Part shown: positions 1 to 9,146 of the stretch, piece by piece
How positions within the stretch are numbered: the stretch's first letter is position 1
Layout of the letters: each line of letters begins with the position of its first letter
Assembly: GCA_024742755.1 (NCBI GenBank)
Contig: JANSXW010000021.1
Location: 1 to 58,540, forward strand
Length of the DNA stretch: 58,540 bases
Direction of reading: 5' to 3'
DNA from: a bacterium
GTDB taxonomy: Bacteria; Bacteroidota; Bacteroidia; Chitinophagales; Saprospiraceae
Notes under the pieces: model-generated
Told to the model about the DNA's origin: nothing
The model's input: only the letters and a program-made list of their open reading frames with translations
Database searches by the model: none
Translations under genes and position numbers: made by a program

Positions 1-77
1 CGGCGACAGGCGTAGTGTCTTACACTGTTGAAACTGGTGACTACACAGCAACGAAGAAGATGGTTATCATCAAGTAA
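1..77 (+). CDS. C-terminal end of a T9SS-secreted protein (partial)
   Basis: Only the last 24 codons plus TAA are in the window, read in the frame whose codons start at position 3. The tail ends in TATKKMVIIK, the closing strand of a type A sorting domain. It closely matches the tail of the large protein that follows (AATKKMVIVE, with the shared string GVVSYTV). The two are therefore likely tandem paralogues or share a recently copied sorting domain. T9SS sorting domains direct cargo through the outer membrane and are then removed. Nothing can be said about the function of the missing part. A strong terminator follows 66 nt after the stop. Confidence 0.8.
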   Translation, partial: ATGVVSYTVETGDYTATKKMVIIK

Positions 78-142
78 CCAATTCTTTGAGATATAGCCCG
101 GCGGGCGCTGCTTAGGCGGCGCCCGCAGTGGGGCAGACCGGG

Positions 143-181
143 AGGCCGGGCATCCGAAAGGGTGCCCGGCCTTTCTGTTTT
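143..181 (+). terminator. Rho-independent terminator
   Basis: Perfect 10-bp stem (143-152 with 163-172, AGGCCGGGCA/TGCCCGGCCT), 10-nt loop, then a T-rich run. It ends the transcript of the partial secreted-protein gene. Confidence 0.85.
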
Positions 182-638
182 TAGCAGGCATTAGCCCGTT
201 AAACTAATGATAGAAAGACGGATTTGTATGCAATAAAAAATAATTTGACTTCCTGAAGATAAATAGACCGGATTATGAAAGGAGGTATTGCATAATTGAA
301 ATAAATATCCGTTATTTGAACTCGAAAAGACCTACAAAAAGAAAGAAGAGCCTGCATAGACAAAGCTCTGACCCTGTTACACACCCTTATACAACCTACC
401 TTAACATCTTATTGGTATGCACTCCTGGCAACGGCTCGCCCGTATGCCAACACGTAATTTTAGACCCACAGTTTTAGACCCCTTCATAGTTTATTCTTTT
501 TAAGCGATAGGTTCATGACCTCAATACTTAGGTATTTATAGGGGGTTATGCGAATAGTGGCTTGCCTTTTTGATAAAGAGCAGGACTATCGTGTGCGTCC
601 TTATTGTCCATAATTCCATTAACACAAATCGTAATTCT
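182..638. other. 457-nt AT-rich intergenic stretch
   Basis: This lies between the terminator and the start of the large secreted-protein gene. I see no convincing gene, RNA or strong promoter. It is visibly richer in A and T than the flanking coding DNA. A short minus-strand frame at 199-384 has no recognisable feature and was not accepted. Confidence 0.5.
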
Positions 639-3600
639 ATGAACATTATGACCTTGACAAAACCCTTTATGACCCGGGCCTTTGGCCTGCTCCTTGCAGT
701 GGCACTGCTTACAGGTTGGTCAGGAAACCTTTTTGGGCAATGCCCGATTCCTGCCAATGTGACTGTGGGGTATGATTGCAACGGAGTCGTGACACTTGAC
801 TGGGATGGCTCGAACCAGGCGAACAGCTATACGGTAGATATCGAGAATGGTAATCAGCCCGTCGTGGACTTCGTGAATATGACCAACACTCAATTGACAA
901 TTGCCGGAGGAACTTTATCACCGGGCATCAACTACAACTATGCAATTACTGCTAACTGTGGGGCGTCAAATGTAGCCTCTGCTACCGGGCAGATTGTTGG
1001 GGCGCTCATTCAAAATGCACTACCGGAAATTCAAATCTCTGATGTCGTGAGCCCTGTTTGCGGAGGAGACGACGGCAGTTTCGATGTTGTTGCTAGCGAT
1101 ATCGCGGATGACGGCGCCTCTGATTGTAACGCGGTCTACAATATCGTGGTGCTTGCAAACGGAAGTGAAGCCGCCCGTCAGAATAATGTGGCTTCAGGCG
1201 ACGTGGTTTCATTCAGCCTTCCTGGCAGCGCAGGGGCGGGTACTACCTATACCGTCACCCTGGAGCTGGTAAGTGAAGGCGACTGTACCTTCAATGCAGA
1301 CTGTGTGGAAAGCCTTTCTACAGAGGTGACACTTGCAGCTTCTGATAATGAAGCCCCTGAAATAGAAGTAACCGGATCCGGAGGCGTCTCCGTAAATCCC
1401 GGGGCTGCTTTTTCCTACAATCCACCGGAAGGAGAGTGCGGCGTACAACTACTATGGTCTGTACTGCCATCCGATAATTGCGAAAGCCCATCTGAACTCA
1501 GCTTTGACGTTACGTTGACGAACCCCAATCCGGGAGCAGCACCTACCGTCTCTTTTGAGCAAATAGGGGTCGACGCAGCCTATGTGCTTAATCTTTTTCT
1601 CGCTGTGGGTGAAAACACGCTGACCATCACGGCTATCGATGGAAATGGCAATTCAGAAGTGTTGGACTATGTCCTGACAGTGAATGACAACCGTGCCCCT
1701 GAAGTTTATGGCCCGGGTAATATGAATGTGGAAATCCCCGCTTGCCAAAACGAAGGCGTACCCGTCAATTGGACAATCGCTGTTGTGGATGACTGCGACA
1801 CCCAGCCTGATCTGCAGCAGACCGCTGGGGCTGCATCTGGCTCTGTATTGTCCGAAGGCACTTACAATATCAGCTATACCGCAACCGATTACAGCGGGAA
1901 CGCAACCGTTTACAGCTTTACGGTAACAGTAACGCAGGCTAACAGCCCGCAGCCGATTGTTGATGTTTCAGGTAACGGGCAGTTCCATGTGCCAGCCTGC
2001 GAGGCTTCAGCGTTTGTGGTGCTATCCGGTAATATTTACGATTGTGACCTTGCCGCTGGTCAGAGTTTATCCGGATCGGTTGCTGTAAGTGGTGCTCCTT
2101 TGACCATTACCTACATTCTCGCCGAAAATGGGTTTGCGTATTTTGAGGCAACCGGCGATCTGGCACCTGGCGATTACTTAATTGACTTCACCTACGAAGG
2201 TGTAACCGTAGATCATGCCGTAAGTGTCATACAGGATGCAAATGAGCCAGCTGAAATCACCATGCCCGGTAACCTTAGCTTTTTGGAGCCTATCTGTACA
2301 AACGGCGCCAATCTAAGCTTTCAGGTACAGCTCTCTGATGACTGTGATACCGACCTTTCAGGTGCCACCTTTACGCTAAATGGCGCTGCTGCACCTGCGA
2401 TCGATGCAGTGGCTTCTGACCCGGAGAGTGGGCTGTACGTTTGGAACCTGACTGGTATCCCCGCCGGTGTTTATACCCTGGTAGCCAGCTACACGGATGG
2501 TGCGGGGGATACATCCGAAGGCGTATCAGTGCTCACTGTTACGGATCAGCCAGACAATTCGGCACCAATCATCGTCTATCCGTCCCAAAATATCAATGTT
2601 GTATTGGACCCCTGCGGGCCTTCTACAGCAGAGGTGAGCTTCCAGGTTTCTGCAATAGACAACTGTGAAGGCGCATTGATGCCCAACGTAACCGTGTCAG
2701 GCAGCGCAACCATCGCGCCATCTGCCGGCAATACTTACGTGGTGACTGCGCCTGCAAATGCAGGGCCTTTCACCGTTAGTATCTTCGCGGAAGACGGATC
2801 GGGCAACAGCCGTTCCGAAAGCTTTGCGATCAGCGTAACTCAGGCTGCTGCACCTTCAACCAACCTGGCGTGTAATGATAACATCAATGTCACCCTCAAT
2901 GATAACTGCTCCCGGGTCATCACTGCTGATATGGTACTGGAAGGCAACTTTGGCTGCCTGACAGAAGCAGACTTCAGCATTACCATCGTCAATGACCTCA
3001 ACCCGTCTAACGGCAATATCGTCGATGGGGACGGCCAGTTCATTTATGACATTTCCGGTCCGGATGTACCCGGATTCGAGAACTGCTGGGGCTATGTGAC
3101 GGCGGAGGACAAGACTGCTCCGGTTATTATTTGCCCTGACGACACAGGAGAAGCTGTCTTCAGCACTGCTGTTCAGAAGATTCAGGGCGCCCTGGCCACT
3201 ACGGATGCGCAACTGGAGCTGGCGGACTATTCCTGCTTCCTCGATGCAGCAGGCCCAACGGCTGGATCGCACTATTACGATATCATTGAATTCCAGGTGA
3301 GCCAGGACGATATCTACACCATTTACCTGAACACGGCATGGGGTGATGGATTCACGGCTTTATATCAGGGCAGCTTCAATCCGAACAGCCCCTGTGAGAA
3401 TATCCTGTACGCGGCTGACGACAATATACTGGGCAATGTTGGCCCAATTGGCGGTCTATTCGATCCGCAGGTACGGGTAACCCTCCCGCTCCGGGCGTAC
3501 GAAACCTACTATGTATTGGTTTCCAGCTTCGGTGCGGATCAGACCGGCGCTTACGAACACACTATCTTTAGCGATGGAAACGGTTTGGTCGGTGTTTGGA

Positions 3601-6600
3601 ATTATACTCAAACCACTCTGCCAGACTGGACCATTCAGTATGATACGACATTCTCTGCTTTGCCAACAACTACGGAAACCCTGACGGCACCGCTGTTCTG
3701 TGATGACTTTGATCACATTTACGGTGGCGATGCCGGAAGCGTTGCACAGCAAACGGCATTTATCCAAGGTACTTACGGTTTTGTCGGTGCACCTTCCGCA
3801 ACGGATAACTGCGACACCAATGTAGGCATAACCGCTACGGATGACTTTGCTGCAAGCGGCGACTGTGGAGATGTTGTCATTACCCGGACCTTCACCGCTA
3901 CAGACGACAACGGCCGCACGGACAACTGCCAGCAGCAGATTACCTTCCGCAAGCCAACGCTGGACGATGTCAACCTTCCGTCCTTTACCGTTGCGATTGA
4001 GTGCGATGAGGACTATCCGACCCTGGCAGACGGAAACCCAAGCCCCGAGCTCACCGGCTATCCATTCATCTTTACGGCTTTTGGAATCTTTGATATTGCG
4101 CCCTCCTATTGCAATATCGGTGCGTCTTTTGATGATTTTGCGCCCATAGAAGAGTGCAACGGCCGCTTCAAGTTCCGTCGGGAATGGACCATTTTTGACT
4201 GGTGCGATCCGGGCAGCTCAATCATCTTCAATCAGTTTATCAAGGTCGGTGATTTTACGGCTCCCCAGATTTCGTGCCCGGCAGGTACACCATTGGTATA
4301 CTCCTCCAGCCCGTTCGCCTGTACAGCAGCGTTTGCGGTGCCTATGCCTGCCAATATTTCAGACAACTGCTCAGGTGTGAGTGTGTATACGCAGATCGTT
4401 ACAGAGGTAGAGGATAGCATCTTTAACCAGTTCGGCCTGTTTGCAGGTATTGAGATTGATACGGTAGTCGTGCGGACTATTGCACCGGGTGCGAGCCGTT
4501 TTGTCGGCGGTATTCCATTTGGCAGCCACTACTTCCGTTACGTGGCAGAAGACGACTGTGGCAATGCAACAGAACTGTACTGTCCTTTTGAGGTTGTGGA
4601 TCAAATTGAGCCTATCGCGATCTGTGATGATCAACTGAATGTAAGCATTGGCGGTGGCAATATCGTGCCCGGGCAGCCTGCCGGCGCTCGTATCTTCGCT
4701 CATGATGTAGACGAGGGTTCATGGGATAACTGCGGAGACGTGACCATTCAGGTCTTCCGCAATAACTTCAACCCCATTACGAACACCTGTGGCACCCAAA
4801 ACAGTGTAGCCGGAGATTACGTTGATTTCTTCTGCTGCGATGTTGGCGTGACCTCTGATGTGACCCTGGTCGTCACCGACCAATACGGGAACCAAAATAC
4901 CTGCTGGCTGAGCGTGACACCTGAGGACAAGATCAACCCGTTCTGTGATGCCCCTGATAATGTAGTGGTGGATTGTGATGATCTTCCTTATGGATTTGAC
5001 CCAACCAATGCCGATCAGCTGGAGGACCTCTTCGGTATGGCTACCGGTGCAGACAACTGTGGCATCGCGAGTGTGCAGCAGGTCGCTGCCAATAACAACC
5101 TGGATTGTGGCTTTGGCTCCATTACCCGTATTTTCCGGGTTACGGATGTGAACGGCCGCAACAGCACCAATAGCTGTGTACAGGTCATCACCGTTAATGA
5201 AGTACACAACTATGAAATCAAGTTCCCAAAGGATGCAGAAGCACAGTGCGGTATTGCTGAGCCGGACAGCGTGACCTACAATGAGATCGGCTGCGACCTG
5301 CTTGCCATTTCCAGCTCTGATGAAACCTTCTCTGCCTCTGGCAACGAATGCTACAAAATCTTCCGTACCTGGAAGGTGATCAACTGGTGTCAGTACGATG
5401 GCGAGAGCAATCCATACATCGTAGGACGGGATGAGGACTGCAACGGCACACCTGGCGATAAGAGCATATGGCTGCTTGCCCGCCCGAATGGCAAGATTTA
5501 CTTTGACCAGGACACGGACGAGTCTCCTGACAACAACGTGCCGGGCATCAACTTCTGCGGTACTTCTAATGACTACTACGACTTCGTATACGATGAAACA
5601 GGTTTCTACCAGTATACCCAAATCATCAAAGTATACGACGATATCGCTCCGGAGATTTCCTTCAACGCAGCGTCCCCATTCTGCTCACTGGATAATGTGG
5701 ATTGTGATGCAACCGTGGTCTTCCCATTCACGATTGATGAAGACTGCACACCTAACGATCTGGACATTGATGTATTCCTGAATGCCTTCAATAACGGCAC
5801 ACTTACACCGCTCAACGGTGCACTGTCTGGTGCTTACCCCAACTTCACCATCACCGGAACTTTCCCAATCGGGGCACATTCCTTTGAAGTGCGCGTGAGA
5901 GATGGTTGTGGCAATTCTGACCTTGCAGTACTGCCGTTCAGTGTTATTGACTGCAAAGCACCGGCACCCATTTGTATCAACGGTCTTGCCATTGAGCTGA
6001 TGCCGGTGGATGAGAATGGCGATAACCTGCCTGACCCGGGCGCGGGCATGGCTGAAATCTGGGCTAGCGATTTCATTGCTTCTCCGATTTCAGACTGCTC
6101 AGAGCCCATCAAGTACTCTATCAACCGCGCCGGTGAGCCCAATGACCCGGATCAGACCGGCTTGATCCTGACTTGTGACGATGAGGGCACACTGGTGGTG
6201 GAAATATGGGCATACGACGCTGCCGGCAATGGCGACTTCTGCGAGACCTACATCCTGGTACAGGACAATATGGGCCTCTGTGGCGATGCCTCACCGATGG
6301 CGGCAGGTGCAATCAGCACCGCGCAGGATGAAGCAGTGGAAGACGTTATGGTAAACCTGTCCGGACAAATGTCAGACATGATGATGACTCAGGCAGACGG
6401 TTTGTACAGCTTTACCGGACTACAGCCCGGGCTGGACTACACCGTTACGCCGCAGCGTGATGGTGATGACCTCAATGGAGTATCCACCTATGACCTGGTG
6501 CTCATCAGCAAGCATATCCTGGGTGTAGATCCACTGGATTCGCCCTATCAGCTGATTGCTGCCGATGTCAACCGCTCCGGTACGGTAACCACGCTGGACC

Positions 6601-7544
6601 TGATTCAACTCCGCAAGTTGATCCTGTCCATCACCACCTCGTTTACCGACAATACAAGCTGGCGCTTTGTGGAAGCGAGCTACAACTTCCCGAACCCTGC
6701 TAACCCATGGGCAGCGCAGTTCCCGGAAGTGATCAACTTCAATGACTTGCCTTTGGGCGGTATCAGCAATGCCGACTTTGTTGCGGTGAAGATTGGTGAT
6801 GTAAGCGGTGATGCAACGCCTAACAGTTTTGCAGCCATTGACGAGCGCAGCTACGAAGGCCACTTCGCACTGCAAACTAAGGAGCAGCAACTGAAAGCAG
6901 GCAATGAATACCGCGTGACCTTTACGGCTGCCGACCTGCAGGACATTGAAGGCTATCAGGCGACTTTGACGCTGAACAGCAAAGTAGCATTGGTCGACAT
7001 CGTAAGCGGTGTGGCCACAGAAGACCACTTTGGTCTGGTGTATGCTGGCGAGGGCATGATCACTACAAGCTGGAACTGGGCGTCTAATCCGATAGCTATC
7101 GGATCAGCAGAGGCGCAGGCAGGCACGGAACTGTTTACACTGGTGCTGCGTGCAGAAAGCGATGTGATGCTGAGCGAAGTCCTGAGCGTTAGTTCAGCCG
7201 TTACCAAAGCAGAAGCTTATGGCAAAGACGGCAGCTTCCGGGACGTAGCCATCGAGTTTAGCAACGGTACTGTAGCGGGCGCAGGGTTCGAGCTGTACCA
7301 GAACCAGCCAAACCCGTTCCAGGGAGAAACTGTAATTGGTTTCAACCTTCCGGAAGCGGCTCAGGCGACAGTAACGATCAGCGATGTCACCGGAAAAGTG
7401 CTGAAGCGCTACCGCCTGGATGGTACCAAGGGCTACAATCAGCTTACCGTCCGCGCTGCTGATCTGGCTGCTGCCGGTGTGGTTTCCTACACAGTTGCTG
7501 CCGGACCTTACGCTGCGACCAAGAAGATGGTCATCGTAGAATAA
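639..7544 (+). CDS. Giant multi-domain T9SS cargo protein with HYR-like repeats and a dockerin-like segment
   Basis: 2301 residues. The start at 639 (MNIMTLTKPFMTRAFG) is chosen because a typical signal peptide follows, ending near LFGQ; 570 is possible but would put a long polar tail before it. Most of the protein is Cys-rich beta-sandwich repeats with DxxAP-type starts (DNRAPEV, DKTAPVI, DFTAPQI, DKINPFC), resembling HYR/Ig-like modules. Residues about 830-1000 resemble a pre-peptidase C-terminal (PPC) domain. A carboxypeptidase-regulatory-like module lies near 1900-1945. A dockerin-like helix pair follows near 1945-2000 (STYDLVLISKHILG and DVNRSGTVTTLDLIQLRKLI). A type A sorting domain occupies about 2216-2301 (NQPNPFQGETVIGF). 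The protein is expected on the cell surface or outside the cell, as an adhesin or matrix protein. The ligand is unknown and no catalytic domain was recognised. Confidence 0.9.
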   Translation: MNIMTLTKPFMTRAFGLLLAVALLTGWSGNLFGQCPIPANVTVGYDCNGVVTLDWDGSNQANSYTVDIENGNQPVVDFVNMTNTQLTIAGGTLSPGINYNYAITANCGASNVASATGQIVGALIQNALPEIQISDVVSPVCGGDDGSFDVVASDIADDGASDCNAVYNIVVLANGSEAARQNNVASGDVVSFSLPGSAGAGTTYTVTLELVSEGDCTFNADCVESLSTEVTLAASDNEAPEIEVTGSGGVSVNPGAAFSYNPPEGECGVQLLWSVLPSDNCESPSELSFDVTLTNPNPGAAPTVSFEQIGVDAAYVLNLFLAVGENTLTITAIDGNGNSEVLDYVLTVNDNRAPEVYGPGNMNVEIPACQNEGVPVNWTIAVVDDCDTQPDLQQTAGAASGSVLSEGTYNISYTATDYSGNATVYSFTVTVTQANSPQPIVDVSGNGQFHVPACEASAFVVLSGNIYDCDLAAGQSLSGSVAVSGAPLTITYILAENGFAYFEATGDLAPGDYLIDFTYEGVTVDHAVSVIQDANEPAEITMPGNLSFLEPICTNGANLSFQVQLSDDCDTDLSGATFTLNGAAAPAIDAVASDPESGLYVWNLTGIPAGVYTLVASYTDGAGDTSEGVSVLTVTDQPDNSAPIIVYPSQNINVVLDPCGPSTAEVSFQVSAIDNCEGALMPNVTVSGSATIAPSAGNTYVVTAPANAGPFTVSIFAEDGSGNSRSESFAISVTQAAAPSTNLACNDNINVTLNDNCSRVITADMVLEGNFGCLTEADFSITIVNDLNPSNGNIVDGDGQFIYDISGPDVPGFENCWGYVTAEDKTAPVIICPDDTGEAVFSTAVQKIQGALATTDAQLELADYSCFLDAAGPTAGSHYYDIIEFQVSQDDIYTIYLNTAWGDGFTALYQGSFNPNSPCENILYAADDNILGNVGPIGGLFDPQVRVTLPLRAYETYYVLVSSFGADQTGAYEHTIFSDGNGLVGVWNYTQTTLPDWTIQYDTTFSALPTTTETLTAPLFCDDFDHIYGGDAGSVAQQTAFIQGTYGFVGAPSATDNCDTNVGITATDDFAASGDCGDVVITRTFTATDDNGRTDNCQQQITFRKPTLDDVNLPSFTVAIECDEDYPTLADGNPSPELTGYPFIFTAFGIFDIAPSYCNIGASFDDFAPIEECNGRFKFRREWTIFDWCDPGSSIIFNQFIKVGDFTAPQISCPAGTPLVYSSSPFACTAAFAVPMPANISDNCSGVSVYTQIVTEVEDSIFNQFGLFAGIEIDTVVVRTIAPGASRFVGGIPFGSHYFRYVAEDDCGNATELYCPFEVVDQIEPIAICDDQLNVSIGGGNIVPGQPAGARIFAHDVDEGSWDNCGDVTIQVFRNNFNPITNTCGTQNSVAGDYVDFFCCDVGVTSDVTLVVTDQYGNQNTCWLSVTPEDKINPFCDAPDNVVVDCDDLPYGFDPTNADQLEDLFGMATGADNCGIASVQQVAANNNLDCGFGSITRIFRVTDVNGRNSTNSCVQVITVNEVHNYEIKFPKDAEAQCGIAEPDSVTYNEIGCDLLAISSSDETFSASGNECYKIFRTWKVINWCQYDGESNPYIVGRDEDCNGTPGDKSIWLLARPNGKIYFDQDTDESPDNNVPGINFCGTSNDYYDFVYDETGFYQYTQIIKVYDDIAPEISFNAASPFCSLDNVDCDATVVFPFTIDEDCTPNDLDIDVFLNAFNNGTLTPLNGALSGAYPNFTITGTFPIGAHSFEVRVRDGCGNSDLAVLPFSVIDCKAPAPICINGLAIELMPVDENGDNLPDPGAGMAEIWASDFIASPISDCSEPIKYSINRAGEPNDPDQTGLILTCDDEGTLVVEIWAYDAAGNGDFCETYILVQDNMGLCGDASPMAAGAISTAQDEAVEDVMVNLSGQMSDMMMTQADGLYSFTGLQPGLDYTVTPQRDGDDLNGVSTYDLVLISKHILGVDPLDSPYQLIAADVNRSGTVTTLDLIQLRKLILSITTSFTDNTSWRFVEASYNFPNPANPWAAQFPEVINFNDLPLGGISNADFVAVKIGDVSGDATPNSFAAIDERSYEGHFALQTKEQQLKAGNEYRVTFTAADLQDIEGYQATLTLNSKVALVDIVSGVATEDHFGLVYAGEGMITTSWNWASNPIAIGSAEAQAGTELFTLVLRAESDVMLSEVLSVSSAVTKAEAYGKDGSFRDVAIEFSNGTVAGAGFELYQNQPNPFQGETVIGFNLPEAAQATVTISDVTGKVLKRYRLDGTKGYNQLTVRAADLAAAGVVSYTVAAGPYAATKKMVIVE

Positions 7545-7579
7545 TCATAAACAGGAAGCCCCTTCCCGTTTAATCGACC

Positions 7580-7622
7580 AAGCGGGCATCTGGCAGCTTC
7601 ATGCCGGGTGCCCGCTTTTTTA
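7580..7622 (+). terminator. Rho-independent terminator
   Basis: Perfect 9-bp stem AAGCGGGCA (7580-7588) with TGCCCGCTT (7609-7617), running into a T tract. A smaller hairpin (TGGCA/TGCCG) lies in the loop. It ends the giant secreted-protein transcript. Confidence 0.85.
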
Positions 7623-7698
7623 TTCTCCGGACCCTTTGAAAAATTTAGTACATTAGAGATTCGTTATAGGAATCAGCACTTACAACTTTTGAATCCCT

Positions 7699-9123
7699 AT
7701 GAAGCAGTACCTTCTCATTGCCATCAGCTCTTTGCTTAGTGCAGTGCTGGCCGTTCTGGCCTACCGATATATTGACCCCCCTAAAGAAGTAATTATCCGG
7801 GAAACCGTTGCGGCCCGCTATACCAATTTCGATCAGATGGATGTGAGCAAGCAGCGTTTGTTCCTGTCCGCTTCGCCTACGGACTTTTCGAGTGCGGCAG
7901 AGGCGGTGATACCGGCTGTGGTCAATATCAAAACCATACAGGGCGGCGGCAGCTTCGATCTGTGGGGGAGCTCGGCTGTGGGGTCTGCTTCCGGTTCCGG
8001 AGTGATCATTTCCGATGACGGCTATATTGTTACCAACAACCATGTCATTGAAGATAGTGATGAAATTGAAGTGACCCTCAACGATAAACGCGAGTACCGT
8101 GCCGAACTGATCGGTACGGATCCTTCGACTGACCTTGCGCTGATCAAGGTCAATGCAAAGGACCTCCCCGCGCTCGAATTTGGCAACTCAGACTCCCTGA
8201 GGGTAGGGGAGTGGGTGCTGGCTATTGGCAACCCTTTCAACCTCGAATCCACCGTGACCTCCGGTATTGTGAGTGCCAAGGGGCGCAGCATTGATATTTT
8301 GGAAGGGCAGGACCGCATTGAGTCCTTTATTCAAACCGATGCTGCCGTTAATCCAGGCAATAGTGGTGGTGCTCTGGTGAACACCAACGGCGAACTGATT
8401 GGCATCAACACCGCCATCATTACCCGCTCTGGCCGGTACGAGGGCTACTCCTTCGCCGTGCCCATCAACCTGGTGCGCAAGGTAGTACGTGACCTTCGGG
8501 ACTACGGCGTGGTGCAGCGGGGCATCCTTGGCGTATTTATTGACGAAATGACCAACGAGATGGCCAAGCGGCTCAGCCTGGATGCAGTGGAAGGCGTGTA
8601 CATCAACCGCGTGACGCCGGATAGTGGCGCAGACGATGCAGGCTTGAAAAAGGGCGATGTCATCATCGGCGTGAACGGCGTGAAAACCAAAACACTGCCA
8701 GAAATGCAGGAACAACTGGGGCGCTACCGCCCGGGCAACGCCATCAACATCGAGATCATCCGTGATGGCAACCGGCAGGATGTAGAGGTCATCCTCAAGA
8801 ATAAAAGCAACAGCACCGCGCTTGTCACTGCTAAGAATGAAGACATCTTACTCGACCTGGGCTTCGAGCTTCGGGAGCTGACCCGGGAAGAACAGCGCCG
8901 GCTCGATGTGGATGGCGTGAAGGTGATCAGCATCTATCGGGGCAGCCGCGTGGAACGTACCAATATGGACCCCGGCTTCGTCATTACCAAAATCGACAAC
9001 CGCCCGGTAGACGAGGTAGATGATCTGGTGAATTACCTGGAGCGCGCCTCGGGCAAAATTATGCTGGAAGGCATTTACGAAGGCTACTCCGGGGAATACT
9101 ACTATGCCTTCCCACTGGATTGA
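7699..9123 (+). CDS. htrA: HtrA/Deg-family periplasmic serine protease (S1C)
   Basis: 474 residues. An N-terminal hydrophobic segment (about 4-22) acts as signal or anchor. A trypsin-like domain follows, with the catalytic triad visible as His115 (TNNHVIED), Asp145 (STDLALIK) and Ser222 (NPGNSGGAL). PDZ1 spans about 275-370 and PDZ2 about 385-474, so this is the full two-PDZ DegP/DegQ architecture at normal length. The family degrades or refolds misfolded envelope proteins in the periplasm. The acyl-CoA carboxylase gene starts 23 nt after the stop with no terminator between, so the two are probably co-transcribed. The choice between degP and degQ cannot be made from sequence alone. Confidence 0.95.
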   Translation: MKQYLLIAISSLLSAVLAVLAYRYIDPPKEVIIRETVAARYTNFDQMDVSKQRLFLSASPTDFSSAAEAVIPAVVNIKTIQGGGSFDLWGSSAVGSASGSGVIISDDGYIVTNNHVIEDSDEIEVTLNDKREYRAELIGTDPSTDLALIKVNAKDLPALEFGNSDSLRVGEWVLAIGNPFNLESTVTSGIVSAKGRSIDILEGQDRIESFIQTDAAVNPGNSGGALVNTNGELIGINTAIITRSGRYEGYSFAVPINLVRKVVRDLRDYGVVQRGILGVFIDEMTNEMAKRLSLDAVEGVYINRVTPDSGADDAGLKKGDVIIGVNGVKTKTLPEMQEQLGRYRPGNAINIEIIRDGNRQDVEVILKNKSNSTALVTAKNEDILLDLGFELRELTREEQRRLDVDGVKVISIYRGSRVERTNMDPGFVITKIDNRPVDEVDDLVNYLERASGKIMLEGIYEGYSGEYYYAFPLD

Positions 9124-9146
9124 CAAGAAAAAACCACTAACCAAAT

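Noticed and set aside
199..384. 61-codon minus-strand frame
   Set aside because: AT-rich intergenic DNA, no motif, no nearby promoter or partner.
4719..5621. 300-codon minus-strand frame inside the giant secreted-protein gene
   Set aside because: Antisense shadow; the plus-strand frame has signal peptide, repeats and sorting domain.
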